Shown here: one piece after another, positions 10,212-21,172 of the stretch
How positions within the stretch are numbered: the stretch's first letter is position 1
Layout: each line of letters opens with the position of its first letter
NCBI GenBank assembly: GCA_016630955.3
Contig: CM049995.1
Location: forward strand, 496,001 to 560,000
Length of the DNA stretch: 64,000 nt
Reading direction: 5' to 3'
From: Didymella arachidicola
Taxonomy: Eukaryota > Ascomycota > Dothideomycetes > Pleosporales > Didymellaceae
Translations under genes and position numbers: made by a program
The notes under the pieces: model-generated
What the model saw: only the letters and a program-made list of their open reading frames with translations
Told to the model about the DNA's origin: nothing
The model's database searches: none

Positions 10212-11770
10212 TCAATAGGCAAGGAGAGGCGAGACCTCGCTCACGCCGGGAAATGCCTCGGAGTAGTATTGTGAGGCCTTCAGAGCTTTTTGAATCTGCT
10301 CTTTTGCTGACCAACAGTACAGTTCGCGATTAGTATCACCCACCATGGCTTTGCCTATCTACAATCAGTTCACACTGGGTAATTACTGAAGAATGCGGAC
10401 TCACCAAGAGAAGGGAACTTGTTCAATAACCACAGGAACAGATACATGATGTACTCTTTGACGATACCCACGCTGGCTTTGCTCCCTGCAAGCTTTTTCC
10501 CACGTTCAGCAATCTTCTGTACTCGCGGTGAGCGGATTCTGAAGTACATCGCGATGGCATCGTCGATGGCCCATTTTGGGTGCGAGGAACCGTACCGTTC
10601 AACATCGAATACTTCCGCCAGCAGCAATGCGAGAGTCTGGGCATCTTCCATAGCCTGACTAGCGCCCTGGCCAGTTGTTGGGTCTAAAGCATGTGCGGCA
10701 TCGCCAATCAGAACAACACCTTTTTCGCCCCAGTGCGGAATATCTGGCATAACCCAGGTGGGGTAGATGGATTCGACGTTGGCATTCTTGATGATTTCTT
10801 CAATGACCGGATCTTTCCAGTGCTCGTATCGCTCGAGCAGAGCATACTTGATGTCCCGAGGGTCGACGTCTGTGGTGTTGGGCAGCGAAGAAGTCTCGAA
10901 TGTCGACCACCACATCAGTCGCTTCTCGGACGCAGAGCCCCCAGATGAGTAGCCGAAGAAGCCGTTGCCGCCGAACTCGAAGACCATTGCTTTGTTGTCC
11001 GCAATAATGGAAAGTAAAGTGGTGTTGAGGAAGCCCCCAACACCGGACTGTCCGCTGCCCCCGCGTCAGTGACTTGCATTCGGTGGTCCTGAGCCTTGTG
11101 CTCACCTGTAAGTCGGTTGATACCTTTCATCATCACCGAAGAGATACTTCCGGACGATACTCTTGACGCCATCTGCTCCAACTACCAGATCCGCGTAGAC
11201 GACCTTTTCCGTGCCCTGCTCGTTCAAAAGGTGGACTTGTAAGGGTTGTGGAGCCCTACTCTCGTCGCGATACACCTTGACGGTCTTCCCATGTTTGATC
11301 GCATCATCCCCATACTTCTCAGTCACGTACCGCCTCAACGTCTGCCAAAGCCCATGCCGTGAGCTCGCGATGCACACTTCTTCCATCCCGGCTTCAGCTC
11401 TCACAGAACTGTCACCTGTGCTTTGCATACCCAGCGTCCAGCCATTCGCACCTTTAAAGATGAAATTCTCTACTGGGAATCCTTGCGCGATGACTCGGTC
11501 GTGCAAATCGGGGCTCAAGTCGCGCAATACTCTCATGCCATTGGGTGCGATGCCGAGCCCACCTCCCACGATCGCTGTCGACTCGGACAATGCATCAAGG
11601 TTGACGGACTGATTCGGATGGTCCTGTGGAGAAGAGTTTGGTGTTATTGAGCGAGGACGATGCGATTCATAGATGGTGATGTCGTCATTAGAAGAATACG
11701 GAAAATGCTTGCGTAGATGCAGGTAGGCGGACAGCCCTGCGATACCTCCGCCAACGATAACGATCTTCAT
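10212..11770 (-). CDS. FAD-dependent monooxygenase, salicylate-hydroxylase-like
   Basis: Three-exon model: 11770-11106, 11054-10405 and 10354-10212, both introns GT-AG, giving 485 aa. MKIVIVGGGIAGLSAYLHLR is the N-terminal Rossmann GxGxxG motif. VVGADGVKSIVRKYLFGDDE (about residues 205-225) is the DG motif that contacts FAD and NAD(P)H. LIGDAAHALDPTTGQGASQA (about residues 335-355) is the GD motif binding the FAD ribityl chain. All three group A flavoprotein hydroxylase motifs are intact. Family members hydroxylate aromatic acids or tailor secondary metabolites. The substrate is unknown; kynurenine 3-monooxygenase is a relative but is not specifically indicated. I chose the start at the ATG before KIVIVGGG because the upstream in-frame ATG would add an unusual leader. 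Confidence 0.82.
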
Positions 11771-13136
11771 GACAATGCGTATGGCGTTGCAACTAGTCTG
11801 TTGCATGAGAAAGCATGCTGCCATACCTGACTTCTATACACATGCCTTAGGCAGCAGGAATTTGCTCTTTGCTAACTGCCTGGAAGCGCACGCGATGCTG
11901 AGGCGTGGTTAATACGAGATACGAGTAGGCAGCAATAATTACAGAGTTTGTACACTGTAGCAGAGCGCGATAAGCATGCAAATTTGCTACTTCTAAAAGT
12001 GCAATCGCGGTGAAAATTAGCTAACAAAAGGAAGGTATTGTTATAGTAATCGCGAACAGTGACAAGGCGGAGGACAGCGGCAATGCTAAACGAGGAGCAA
12101 AAAGAAGAGCAAAAGGCAAAATGTCAGTCGAGCCACCAGCCCAACACACGCCCTTCAACCCGGGCGAAAGTATTCCAGCGCCGCCGTCTCATGGTGAATG
12201 CCTGACTGCTGAATTTCTTCACTCGTCGATTGCATTCATTGCTTAGGTTCGTCCAGCATCCCTAGTTACCTAAGGGAGTGAAGCGAACACCACAAGACTC
12301 GAACTGGGCTCCTGCCAAGGTATGCACTGAAAGGTGCGCGTGGATAACGGTGAACCTTCTGACGAAGACCCATCACAGGTAACGTAAAACATCAGATATT
12401 CATTATATATACCTATTTATTGTGGCTCTCACAGCGCTGATGGCCCGCCGATATACTAGTGTTGTCTGCGCTTGTTGTGGGTCCTTGCATGGAGCGGGGC
12501 CAATCGATGATAACACCGTAACAGCGCAACCTCAACGTCCACGAATTTTCTTCCTCCCTGGGACTTCCCAAGCCTACGTTGATGCCGCGCTATGGCGCAA
12601 TCGCTCTTACCCACCCCACACATACTAGCCGCGCAGGACCCTGCAGGGCGAAGCCGCGGCTCCATCAGCGATGATCTAGTATACCTTCGTGCTTGAAGCC
12701 TTCTCCATCGGCGACGCGTTTGCTGACATCGCACCAAACCCACTACAATTACCCTGAGGGCAACATTCAATGCGCAACACACGCATGCGTTGGCCGTCAT
12801 GTATCTCACTAGATTTTGTGAATGCCATTGCGACGGCAGACCACAATCATGAACGCGACCGGACAACAAGGTGCTCGATTGGTCGCGATCATCCATCATG
12901 GTCTTCAACCTTCACGCGTCACTAGTATAAGATGATGCAATGCCGACATGTACGCCTTTACGACCAGCATCAAGCACTCAAGTGTACTTACTATCGACAC
13001 AGTGATCACATCAAAGACGCTACTTCCTCACAATCCACCAGCAGCCGGTGTAGTGCTACTCCTAATATACCGGTCTTGAGTCTTCGCGAAAGCGCGCTCA
13101 TCCCGTTGACACAGCACCCCACAAACACATATTAGC
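11771..13136. other. Intergenic region, no supported gene
   Basis: About 1.4 kb between divergent genes. A minus-strand frame of 150 codons (12456-12908) is arginine/cysteine-rich, lacks motifs and has no splice partners, so I do not call it. The region holds the promoters of the FAD monooxygenase and the F-box gene. Confidence 0.5.
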
Positions 13137-14207
13137 ATGGCTACCCCATCTGCTCCTCTGAACTCTCCGCTAAACCTAGTCTCGCCCGACATACCACCAG
13201 AGATTATCCTGAAGATCATACAGTATCTCCCATTCCAGAACGGCAAAGATGTTCTTAGACTGCAACAAGTCCATCCGCGATTACGGGACCTGCTTCGAAA
13301 CTACGAGCGGTCGCTTACCAGGACGTTCATGGCACAGGAGCTCCCGCATGCTTCGACAGATTTCCCATGCTGCGCAAAGTTCGGGTATCGATGTCTAGCA
13401 GAGTGCGTCCGGAGATACGACATTGTGGACGACATTATGGATGCGTTGTCGTCGCGGCAGAACTACTATGCAGTGGACCCCCACAACGTGCCCTTGCTGA
13501 ACACTGGGCTGTTGCTTCTATACCGCGTGGCGTCTTTCGGTAAGCATCTGGAGAGGCAGACTGCTTGGGATATGAACACTGACATACGTGCAGGAGCGCA
13601 TGACGCCCAGCTCACCTACATCAACTCCCTCCCTCGCGATCCCCTTATCGCGATGTACCTTACTCTCCACCAATCCACACTCACAGCGCGCTACCACGGC
13701 TCAGGGTGGATCCACCAACGCACATACGGTCGCTTCATGGACGCGAACCAGATCTCGCTGCGCAACGAGCTGGAGTTCTGCTTCGCTGAGGCGGCCCTCA
13801 CGTTAGGGCCAGAGTTCATCTCAGACCTCCTCCTACGACCTACGAAACCAGGCGCTGAGGCGATGCTGCTGAACTTCTATCACGACCACGGGACGCATGA
13901 CTGGGAGTGGCCGGGGTGGGGCGAGGGAAAGGGCGAGTTCACCCCGCCTAGGACGCAGGGGCCGAAGAAACCGGAGGGCAGCGTGGGAAGGAGTCTGTTC
14001 ACGGCTTTGCTGGAGAGGCTGGCGGAGTGCTCGAAGTGCTCGCTCGACGAGGTGCGGCTACGGACAGAAGAGGAAGCCAACGAACCAAACCACGCCCTAT
14101 CGGGACTCAGCCTGCATGGCAAGGCGCGATTGATGTCTAGTCGAAACTTAGCCTGGGCAGTAGAAGAGGAGCAGCAAAAGGGGCGACGGGACTCCGTTCA
14201 TTCCTAG
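13137..14207 (+). CDS. F-box-like protein
   Basis: Up to 356 aa. Residues about 18-60 (PDIPPEIILKIIQYLPFQNG followed by ...LRLQQVHPRLRDLL) fit an F-box: PPEI-x-x-x-I-x-x-Y-L followed by helix-rich V-x-x-R-x-L. F-box proteins link substrates to SCF ubiquitin ligases through Skp1. The rest is helical and lacks the leucine-rich or WD40 repeats of well-known substrate receptors, so the target is unknown. A 54-bp segment, 13540-13593, has GTAAGC...CTGAC...GCAG borders and no stop and is a multiple of three. The protein is therefore either 356 aa (retained) or 338 aa (spliced); the spliced join VASF-GAHDAQ looks more natural. The gene converges with the Nit2 homologue 25 bp away. Confidence 0.7.
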   Translation: MATPSAPLNSPLNLVSPDIPPEIILKIIQYLPFQNGKDVLRLQQVHPRLRDLLRNYERSLTRTFMAQELPHASTDFPCCAKFGYRCLAECVRRYDIVDDIMDALSSRQNYYAVDPHNVPLLNTGLLLLYRVASFGKHLERQTAWDMNTDIRAGAHDAQLTYINSLPRDPLIAMYLTLHQSTLTARYHGSGWIHQRTYGRFMDANQISLRNELEFCFAEAALTLGPEFISDLLLRPTKPGAEAMLLNFYHDHGTHDWEWPGWGEGKGEFTPPRTQGPKKPEGSVGRSLFTALLERLAECSKCSLDEVRLRTEEEANEPNHALSGLSLHGKARLMSSRNLAWAVEEEQQKGRRDSVHS

Positions 14208-14231
14208 TCTCCTTACCCCGATCCACACCAT

Positions 14232-15298
14232 CTACTGCAACGCAGGATACACATCCCCCCGCCTTGTGAGCGGAATCTCCCTCCTAATCTTCTCCACATA
14301 CCCCGTATCAATCTCCGCGAGCGCAATCTCACCCTCATCCAACCCCCGCCCCTTCTCATCCGCCTCCCCTCCCAACTCCGCAACCACCTTCCCCCACGGA
14401 TCAACAATCATGCTATGCCCATAGCTATGCCTCTTCCCCTCCTCATCATGCTTCCCCACCTGCGCCGCCGCAATAATGTAACTCTGCGTCTCAATCGCCC
14501 TCGCGCGCAACAGCACATGCCAATGCCCCGCCTTCCCCGTCGCAGTGGTGAACGCACTCGGATACGTAACCACATGAGCGCCGCGCTGCGCATACACGAG
14601 CCCCGGCTCCGGGAAGCGCATGTCGAAGCAGATCTGGGGGCCGATTTTGCCCAGGGGCGAGTCGAACGGCTGCGGCAATTCGGCGCCGCGCTCAACGGAT
14701 TTTGATTCCTGCAAAGAGGGACCTTCGGCGATGTCGACGTCGAAGAGGTGCAGTTTTTGGTAGCGGTGGGTTATTTTACCCTCGCCGCTGATCCATATCA
14801 ATGTGTTTTTGGTCTTGTCCCCTCCGGAGGCGGGTTCGTGGATGCCGACGTGGATGGGGAGGTTGTGCTGTTTTGCGGAGTGGAGGAGGCCTTGGACGAA
14901 TTCGGAGTCGTCGACGGATTTGCAGAGTTTTAGGGATGGGTTGGTGTTGATGTAGTCTGCGGCTTCCGGGAGGAAGAGAGCTGCTGCGCCAGCTTCAGAG
15001 GCCTTCTTGACGAGGGATTGGCACTGGTGCAGGTTGTGCTTTAGGTCCGCTGTGGAGCGGATTTGTCCTACTGCCTGGAGGGTGTCAGTGGATGAATTGA
15101 GTGGTTCTACATGTACATGTGTCGCGCTGCTTGTGATGTTGTGTTCGTTTGCTCATTTTACGGAGAACTTGTTCATGGCATTGCGTATTTTTGGAGTACG
15201 CCACCAGGGAGCAGTAAGACCATGGACAACGAAACAGCAAGTTTGAAAGCAGATGACCTTGATATCATTGGATAGGGTCAACTCACTGCGAGAGGCAT
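14232..15298 (-). CDS. Carbon-nitrogen hydrolase, Nit2-like (deaminated glutathione amidase type)
   Basis: Two exons, 15298-15287 (MPLA) and 15074-14232, with a 212-bp GT-AG intron, giving 284 aa, the normal length for Nit1/Nit2 amidases. The Glu-Lys-Cys triad is present: Glu in LFLPEAADYI (near residue 43), Lys in HRYQKLHLFDVDI, and the nucleophilic Cys in GPQICFDMRFPE. The VAVGQI-like start (AAVGQIRSTADLKHNL) also fits the family. Known relatives hydrolyse deaminated glutathione (a metabolite-repair reaction) or omega-amidase substrates, in cytosol or mitochondria. The motifs do not separate Nit1 from Nit2 with certainty. The four-codon first exon was chosen because it supplies an ATG and a phase-0 junction into the conserved AVGQIR. 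Confidence 0.85.
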
Positions 15299-16017
15299 CC
15301 TGAAAGCTTTCATACAATGCGGTCACTGTCTGGAAGGGTAATTGTGTATGTGAAGCGCTTTGCGAGGAAAGGAAGGACTAAAAAGCGAACACAATCACGT
15401 CGTCACCGATGGCGGCGACACACTATCAGTAAGAGGGCTAAACCAGATCGAGGATACGCGTTGATGTCCGCGGCAGTGCCTGACGATCTGTTGACATTGC
15501 TTGCACTCGCAGCATCGATGCCGCAGATCCTACGTGCAGCGCAGGAAGACGATCGTGAGTGTCGTGAGATGTCAGGGACGTCGGGGAGGGAATGATGTAA
15601 GGTGGTGCAGCATCGAGGTCGCGCTGCAAGGCTGACGACGGGGGTGCTCCTAGCTGCATTCATCGCAACATTGCGCGGCTCCCCAGGCCGCGACGACTCT
15701 GTCTACACGTACTGTGCATTCAGACGGCGGCTGCCATCTGTCCTTGAGAGTCTTCTGAATTTCACAGTGCAGCCTGGCCATATGCATGCAGACGCAGGAC
15801 TCCAATTATAGTTGGCGTCCCAGATCCACCATCCCCGTCTCACCTCCGTGGTCCCCGCAACGCGCTCCTCGGCGTACCACGTCCACACACTCCACGCTGG
15901 CCTTTGGCGCATGCGAGCAATGCATACATCAAGACCAAGGACGAGCCCACGGTGACCGCTGATAGAGCTGCCCACCCACTGGGCACGCACAAAGTCTAAA
16001 ACCGCACACTCCCCAAG
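15299..16017. other. Divergent promoter region, no supported gene
   Basis: About 0.7 kb between the Nit2-like gene and the TMF1/Sgm1-like gene. Short frames on both strands lack motifs. Confidence 0.5.
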
Positions 16018-18700
16018 ATGAGCAAAGGCTGGTGGAACAACGCCTTGTCTGGTCTCGAGTCGCGGCTCGATACGATTCTGGCCGAGGATGGCACTGTGAA
16101 GCCGGCGGATGGCGCCGCAAAGCCCGAGGGCAGCGACAAACCGCCTGTGGACAAGAAGTTGGCGGTCGAGCAGGGCGGGCTGTCGCGCAACTCGTCGCGC
16201 AGCAGACCGAACTCGCGGCTGCAGGAGCGCCTCGCGAAGGCGGTGACAAAGGGCGCAGACAATGCGAGGACGTCGTCAGACCTGGGCTCGCGGCCTGAAA
16301 GCCCGGCCTTGCGGAGTCCAGGCATGACGGCCGTCGCGGACACGGGGAGGTCTAGCCTGGACTCCAAGGCTTCCGAGCCTGCAGAGGCGCCCAAGCCCGT
16401 GGAAGAGGAGACGACCAGGACGGAGGAAACGAAGGAGAGCAACGACACAGCTGAGACAGCGACTGAGGCCGCAGCGCCCGTCAGCTCGCCTCCAGTAGCA
16501 TCACCACCGACCACACCTCTCGTCTCCGAACAGCCACCTGCTACGTCCATGCCGGCCATGTCCATGTCCATACCATCCATCGTCACCCTGGATGCCTCGT
16601 CCCCGCGTCAATCCATCGACAGCAATCCCTCGCGACCGTCCATCGACGTTTTGGCGTCAGCCGAGCCCTCAACATCCGCCCCGCGAGATCCAGACGAGCT
16701 TGCGGCTGAGCTATCGAGCTTGCAGCAGGCACACGAAGAGACAGTCCGTGGCCACAGGGATGAGCTCAACTCGCACCTCGAGCGCATCGATGCTCTGCAG
16801 TCCAAGCTCACCTACCTGTCGCAACAGCTGGCGGCTTCCGCGAAGGCTGCGACAGCAGAGTCGGATGCAACACCGCAGGACAAGAAGCTAGCAGACAAGG
16901 ACGCGCAGATCGCAGCGCTCATGGAAGAAGGGCAAAAGCTGTCCAAGACCGAGATGAAGCACATGGCGACGATCAAGCAACTGCGCGCAAAAGGGCAGGA
17001 ACAGAACAAGGAGCTGACGACCCTCAGACAGCGCTTGACCAAAGCCGAGAGGAGCATCACAGAGCAGTCAGAGCGAGCGAAGCGTGCAGAAGCCAGTGAC
17101 AAGGCTGCGCAGGAGAAGCTCAAGATCGTGGACAAGATCGAGAAAGATATCAGCACCATCAGGGCAGAACGGGAAGAGGCCAATCTCACAATAGCAGAAC
17201 TACGCAGGCAATTGACAGACGCGCTGTCACGAGCAGAAGATGCTGAGAAGAGAGTCAAAGCCGGCGCTCTCGAGGCCGAGAAGAGAGTCACCGCGTCCTT
17301 GCATGAAGACCTGGAAAATCTGCGCATTGAGAAGAAGCTCGCCGAAGACCGTGCCAAGAAGGAGATACAGGCTGCCCAGGAGCAGGCAAAGAGCAAGCAA
17401 GAAAAGGCCAACGTCACCGAATTGGAGCTCCGCGGTGAGATTGCTGTAAGTCGCTGTAGCTTTGTACCAGGATACGCGCTAACATCCATCCCAGAACCTC
17501 GAGTCGAAGCTCGAGTTGCTGCGCAGCCGCTCTGAAGAAGCCACTTCCTCAGCGACAGGCGATTCCCAGGCGAAGCTGTTGCGGCAGATCGAAACACTGC
17601 AGACACAATACTCGCTTGCTTCGGAGAACTGGCAAGGCATCGAGTCCACCTTGACATCACGAGTGACAGCACTTGAGAAGGATCGCGACGAAACAGCAAA
17701 GCGAGAATCTGACATCAGACGCAAGGCTAGAGACGTCAACTCCAAAGCCCGCCGGCTGGAGGACGAACTAGACACCCTCAACGAGCGCGCCCACACTCTC
17801 GAACAGGACTTGGCCGAGCAACGGTCCCTAGCCCAGAAACTCCAAACGCGGCTCGCCTCCGCCGAATCCGCCGCCTCAGAAGCCCGAGCAGACCTCGAGC
17901 GCTCCGAGAAGATATGGGAAGCCGAGACGCAATCACGCCTCGAAGAAGGAAAGCGCCAATGGCAGCTCGAAACCCAGCAGCACAACCCCCTCACCCTCTC
18001 CACCCACCTCCGCACCGACTCGCCTTCCATCTCAAACCGCCAGCGCTCCCCGGACCCCCTGGGCATATACGACCGCCGCGCGCCCTCACGCACAAGCCGC
18101 GTAGAAACAACCCTCTCGCCCATCGATCGCATGCTAGAAGACACCCGTCGCGGCCCCTCGCGCCAGAAATCCTCGCCCAGCGCGCGCACCCCCGAGCTCG
18201 GCACGCCCGCGCGCCAAAACAGCATTCCCTCCGCGCTGTCCAGCCTCAACGGCGCAGCGTACACACCCAGCATCCACACCGTCGACTACGACGACCCGTT
18301 CGATGGCGCGAGCAGCCCGCACCGCACCATCAACGATATGATTTCCGTGTCCACGGTCGCCGCGGGGCCCAGCGTGCAGCTCGTCGAGCGGATGAGCGCC
18401 GCGGTGCGCCGGCTCGAGAGCGAGAAGGCGACGCATAGGGAGGAGATGCAGCGGTTGAGTGCGCAGCGCGACGAGGCGCGCGAAGAGGTTGTGAGGTTGA
18501 TGCGCGAGGTTGAGGGCGAGCGTGCGCAGAAGAGTAGGCTGGGGGATGTGGAGAAGCGGCTTGGGGAGGTGAGGGAGAGGTATGAGACGACGCTGGAGAT
18601 GCTGGGCGAGAAGACGGAGCGCGTGGAGGAGCTCGAGGAGGACCTGGGCGAGGTGAGGAGAATGTATCGCGAGCTTGCGAGTACCATGGGTAAGGCGTGA
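16018..18700 (+). CDS. TMF1/Sgm1-type Golgi coiled-coil protein
   Basis: Two exons, 16018-17445 and 17495-18700 (GT-AG intron), 877 aa. The N-terminus GWWNNALSGLESRLDTILAE matches the amphipathic start of fungal TATA-element-modulatory-factor (TMF/ARA160, yeast Sgm1) proteins. Residues about 25-220 are low-complexity and Pro/Ser/Thr/Ala-rich. Residues about 225-660 are heptad-rich coiled coil. A second Ser/Pro linker follows, and the last 110 residues (SAAVRRLESEKATHREEMQR ... MYRELASTM) match the C-terminal TMF_TATA_bd region, which in relatives binds Rab6/Ypt6 on Golgi membranes. The expected role is a Golgi tether in retrograde traffic, not transcription. Antisense open frames over this gene are shadows of its repetitive codons. 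A paralogous golgin is the main alternative. Confidence 0.83.
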
Positions 18701-18780
18701 GATAGCTGGACTCGATTCATCAATCAAGCCAGAATGCAATATCCATGTACGATGCTAAATGCCAATAATGCTGGGTATAC

Positions 18781-18801
18781 CCCCCTCCCTCCCTCCCTCC
18801 C
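18781..18801. repeat. (CCCT)n microsatellite
   Basis: About four to five CCCT units lie just past the stop codon of the minus-strand ankyrin gene, in a pyrimidine-rich 3' region between convergent genes. Confidence 0.7.
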
Positions 18802-18808
18802 ATCCCAC

Positions 18809-19598
18809 CTACCCCTCCAGATCCACCCCCTCCCTCTCCGCCCCCCTCACAACAAACCCCCTCGTCTTCTCATCCGGCGCATACTCCAACGCCACTTTCC
18901 CCCACCCATCCCTCCTCCCCCCCTCCGCCCCCCTCTCCAACAACAACATCGCCGCATCCCCATGCCCCTCACTAACCGCATGATGCAGCGCCGTCCACCC
19001 ATCCACATCCGCCGCATTCAACGGACTCCCCTTATCAAGCAGCGCCTTCATCATCGGCACGTTCCCCGCGGCCGCCGCGCGGTGCAGCGGCAACTGTCCC
19101 CTTTTGTCCCGTACACGGGCGCTAGCAGGTGGTTTGTGGGACATGAGGGAGCGGGCTGTGTCGAGGTTGTTTTTGGAGGCGCAGAAGTGGAGGGGTGTTT
19201 GGCCTGTGTGTGTTTTTGCGTTGGGGTCGGCGGATTTGGAGAGCAGGAGCGTGGGTATGGCGGTGCTGTCCGGGCGCGAGCACGACATGTGCAGGGCGGT
19301 CCAGCCGGAGGCGTCGGGGGCGTCGATGTCGGGGGTGAGGGGGAGGAGGAGGTGGGTGATGGCGAGGTGGTTGTAGGATACGGCCCAGTGGAGGGGGAGG
19401 CGGTCGTCGGGGTCGCGGAGGGAGGCGAGTTTGGGGTTGGCGGCGAGGAGGGATTCGACTTTTGATGCTGGGGGGTGTTAGTGTTGGGTTTGGAGACCGC
19501 GGGGGGGGGGGGGGGGGGGGGGGGGTACTTTGGCCTTCTCGACATGCCTCGTGGATGGCGTACTTTGCCTTGTGTTCTTCTAGCGCGGCGACAGACAT
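18809..19598 (-). CDS. Gankyrin/Nas6-like ankyrin repeat protein
   Basis: Two exons, 19598-19529 and 19467-18809, with a 61-bp intron, giving 242 aa. The N-terminus (MSVAALEEHKAKYAIHEACR) and six to seven consecutive ankyrin repeats match the 26S proteasome assembly chaperone gankyrin (PSMD10; yeast Nas6, 228 aa). Repeat cores include DDRLPLHWAVSYNHLAITHL, SGWTALHMSC, TGQTPLHFCA, RGQLPLHRAA and DGWTALHHAVSEGH. The role expected from the family is binding the Rpt3 C-domain during assembly of the proteasome regulatory particle. The intron begins GTAC followed directly by 25 C on the coding strand; the frame is restored as GQ-TSKVESLLAANPK. Third-position C is very high across the gene. A different ankyrin protein is possible, but length and N-terminus favour Nas6. 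Confidence 0.78.
19501..19525. repeat. 25-base G homopolymer (poly-C on the coding strand) inside an intron
   Basis: Uninterrupted G run on the plus strand, three bases inside the 5' splice site of the gankyrin-like gene. It makes up about 40 percent of the 61-bp intron. Confidence 0.85.
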
Positions 19599-20149
19599 TG
19601 TGGAGGATGGCAGGTGTGGGTTGGAGCTTGGAGCTGGAAAGAGCTGGGAGCTTGAGGAAGACGGGGGCGGACGTAAGCACCACGCTAGTTGACTAACTCC
19701 GTGGATGTTTCTTGCGTCATCCTTGTCGACCTCTGTTCATGACTTGACTTTTCACGTTGAGACCTATGAAATTATCAGAATATACCGTCGACGACGCAAC
19801 GATACATGCTGCGGCTTCCGTGCGGTGTTCTACATGCCCCTCATTGGACATGACTTGCAAACCCTCACATGAGGATGCCTTAGAACAAACGACAGCTGAA
19901 CTGCATTCTCGAGGAAAGAGGAGTGGAGGTTTCATTCATGGTCATGGGGAGTGTGTATCTATTCAAGCACCGTTTGATTGCGGACAAGTTTTCTGTTACT
20001 CTTGTTATCTCCAGACTACGGCTAAGCGAAATGGAAGTGGCACTTCACAACTGAGAAATATTCTAGCGAAGGCCAAGGATCTTCTTCAAAATGCAAAAAA
20101 GATTCATTGGGGTATCATGCTGCTCCGATCAACTCGACAAGACTGTTGC
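19599..20149. other. Intergenic region, no supported gene
   Basis: An open frame of 143 codons at 19757-20188 runs into the 3' end of CWC25 on the other strand and lacks motifs; I do not call it a gene. The region holds the promoter of the ankyrin gene and the 3' end of CWC25. Confidence 0.5.
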
Positions 20150-21172
20150 TTACTCAACATCGACCTCCGTCCTCCTACGACCCCTTGAGAGCGCGTCGCC
20201 CAGGCCCATATCGCCCATGCCGGCATTAAGACGCCTAGAGGTGTTCAAATTACTCTGGATACGCCTCTCCTCCTCAGCATCGCGACCTTCTTGTTCCCGA
20301 ACACGGTCCGTACGCTCCTTCTCTGTTGCAACAGCGTCGGCCTGCATTGCTGCCAAGCGCTCCTCCCTGCTGATTTCCTTCTGGCTGCCTCCACGGTGCG
20401 GCGACCGGCGGTGGGGACAATCTTCTTGGTGTCTATCCTCTCGGTGCCTATCCCCTCGGTCCCTATTCTCTCGGTGTCTGTCCTCTCGGTAGTTGTCTCG
20501 GTGCCTATTCTCCCGGTGTCTATCCCCTCGGTCCCTATCCTCGCGGTGTCTGTGAGAGCGGTCGCGCGACCGGGATCTATCCCGGCGACTGCGGTATTCT
20601 CGGTCTCTGCGACTGCTTCCACGCTCAGGAGAGCGCGATCGGCGGCGTTCGCGGTGTCTCTTCTCCTTGGCGTGTTTCTCCTCGTACTTGGCTTGCTTCT
20701 GTGCATCTTTCATAGCCTTTAACTGCATCTCCATCTTCTGCTTCTGTATGATTAAGAGAGGATCCTCAAGGACTTTCTTCTGTGTGTCGCGGGCCGAGTT
20801 TGCGTTTGTGTTGCCCAGCGCATCGATACCAACGGAAGCACCTTTCTGGAGGTCTTGGGTGTCGCTGGACTTGAGGAGCTGGTCGATTCTACGCTTGCCG
20901 AGGAGGTAGCCCTCGCGCTCTTCTGTAACGCCTGCACCATCACCGCCGGGGCCCGAGTACATCCAGTCGACACGTCGCTGCACAGTCCTGCCACCAGCGG
21001 ATTCTTGGAGCTTTTGAAGTTCTTCAAGTGCGCGCTCTTCTTCACGCTCCTTGCGCAGCTTCTCAATTTGCTTGCGCTCCTCAAGAGCGGACTTCTCTTC
21101 CTTCCATACGCGCTCCTGGTTCTTGCGTAAATGGGGATGCCACGACTTCTTGAGGTTGAGATCGCCACCCAT
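20150..21172 (-). CDS. CWC25: Pre-mRNA-splicing factor CWC25
   Basis: Intronless 340-aa protein. The start MGGDLNLKKSWHPHLRKNQE continuing into ...VWKEEKSALEERKQIEKLRK is the Cir_N-type N-terminus of Cwc25. WMYSGPGGDGAGVTEEREGYLLGKR (in parts, about residues 70-95) is the conserved core that contacts the branch-site region. Cwc25 joins the activated spliceosome after Prp2 and is needed for the first transesterification. Residues about 190-270 are an Arg/Asp/Glu/His-rich tract of degenerate HREDR/HRENRDR units, encoded by imperfect tandem repeats at about 20420-20640, similar to RS/RE-like tails of metazoan CWC25/CCDC49. The gene is divergent from ESF2, which shares a 358-bp promoter region. 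Confidence 0.9.
   Translation of the reverse strand: MGGDLNLKKSWHPHLRKNQERVWKEEKSALEERKQIEKLRKEREEERALEELQKLQESAGGRTVQRRVDWMYSGPGGDGAGVTEEREGYLLGKRRIDQLLKSSDTQDLQKGASVGIDALGNTNANSARDTQKKVLEDPLLIIQKQKMEMQLKAMKDAQKQAKYEEKHAKEKRHRERRRSRSPERGSSRRDREYRSRRDRSRSRDRSHRHREDRDRGDRHRENRHRDNYREDRHRENRDRGDRHREDRHQEDCPHRRSPHRGGSQKEISREERLAAMQADAVATEKERTDRVREQEGRDAEEERRIQSNLNTSRRLNAGMGDMGLGDALSRGRRRTEVDVE

Noticed and set aside
12456..12908. 150-codon minus-strand frame between the FAD monooxygenase and the F-box gene
   Set aside because: Arg/Cys-rich, no motif, no transcription or splice logic.
16812..17699. 295-codon open frame antisense to the TMF1/Sgm1-like gene
   Set aside because: It is Ser/Ala/Leu-rich, is the mirror of a Lys/Glu/Ala/Gln coiled-coil coding strand, and runs across that gene's intron. 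A codon-bias shadow.
19757..20188. 143-codon plus-strand frame between the ankyrin gene and CWC25
   Set aside because: Contains CxxC pairs but no spacing that fits a known finger, and runs into the 3' end of CWC25 on the other strand.
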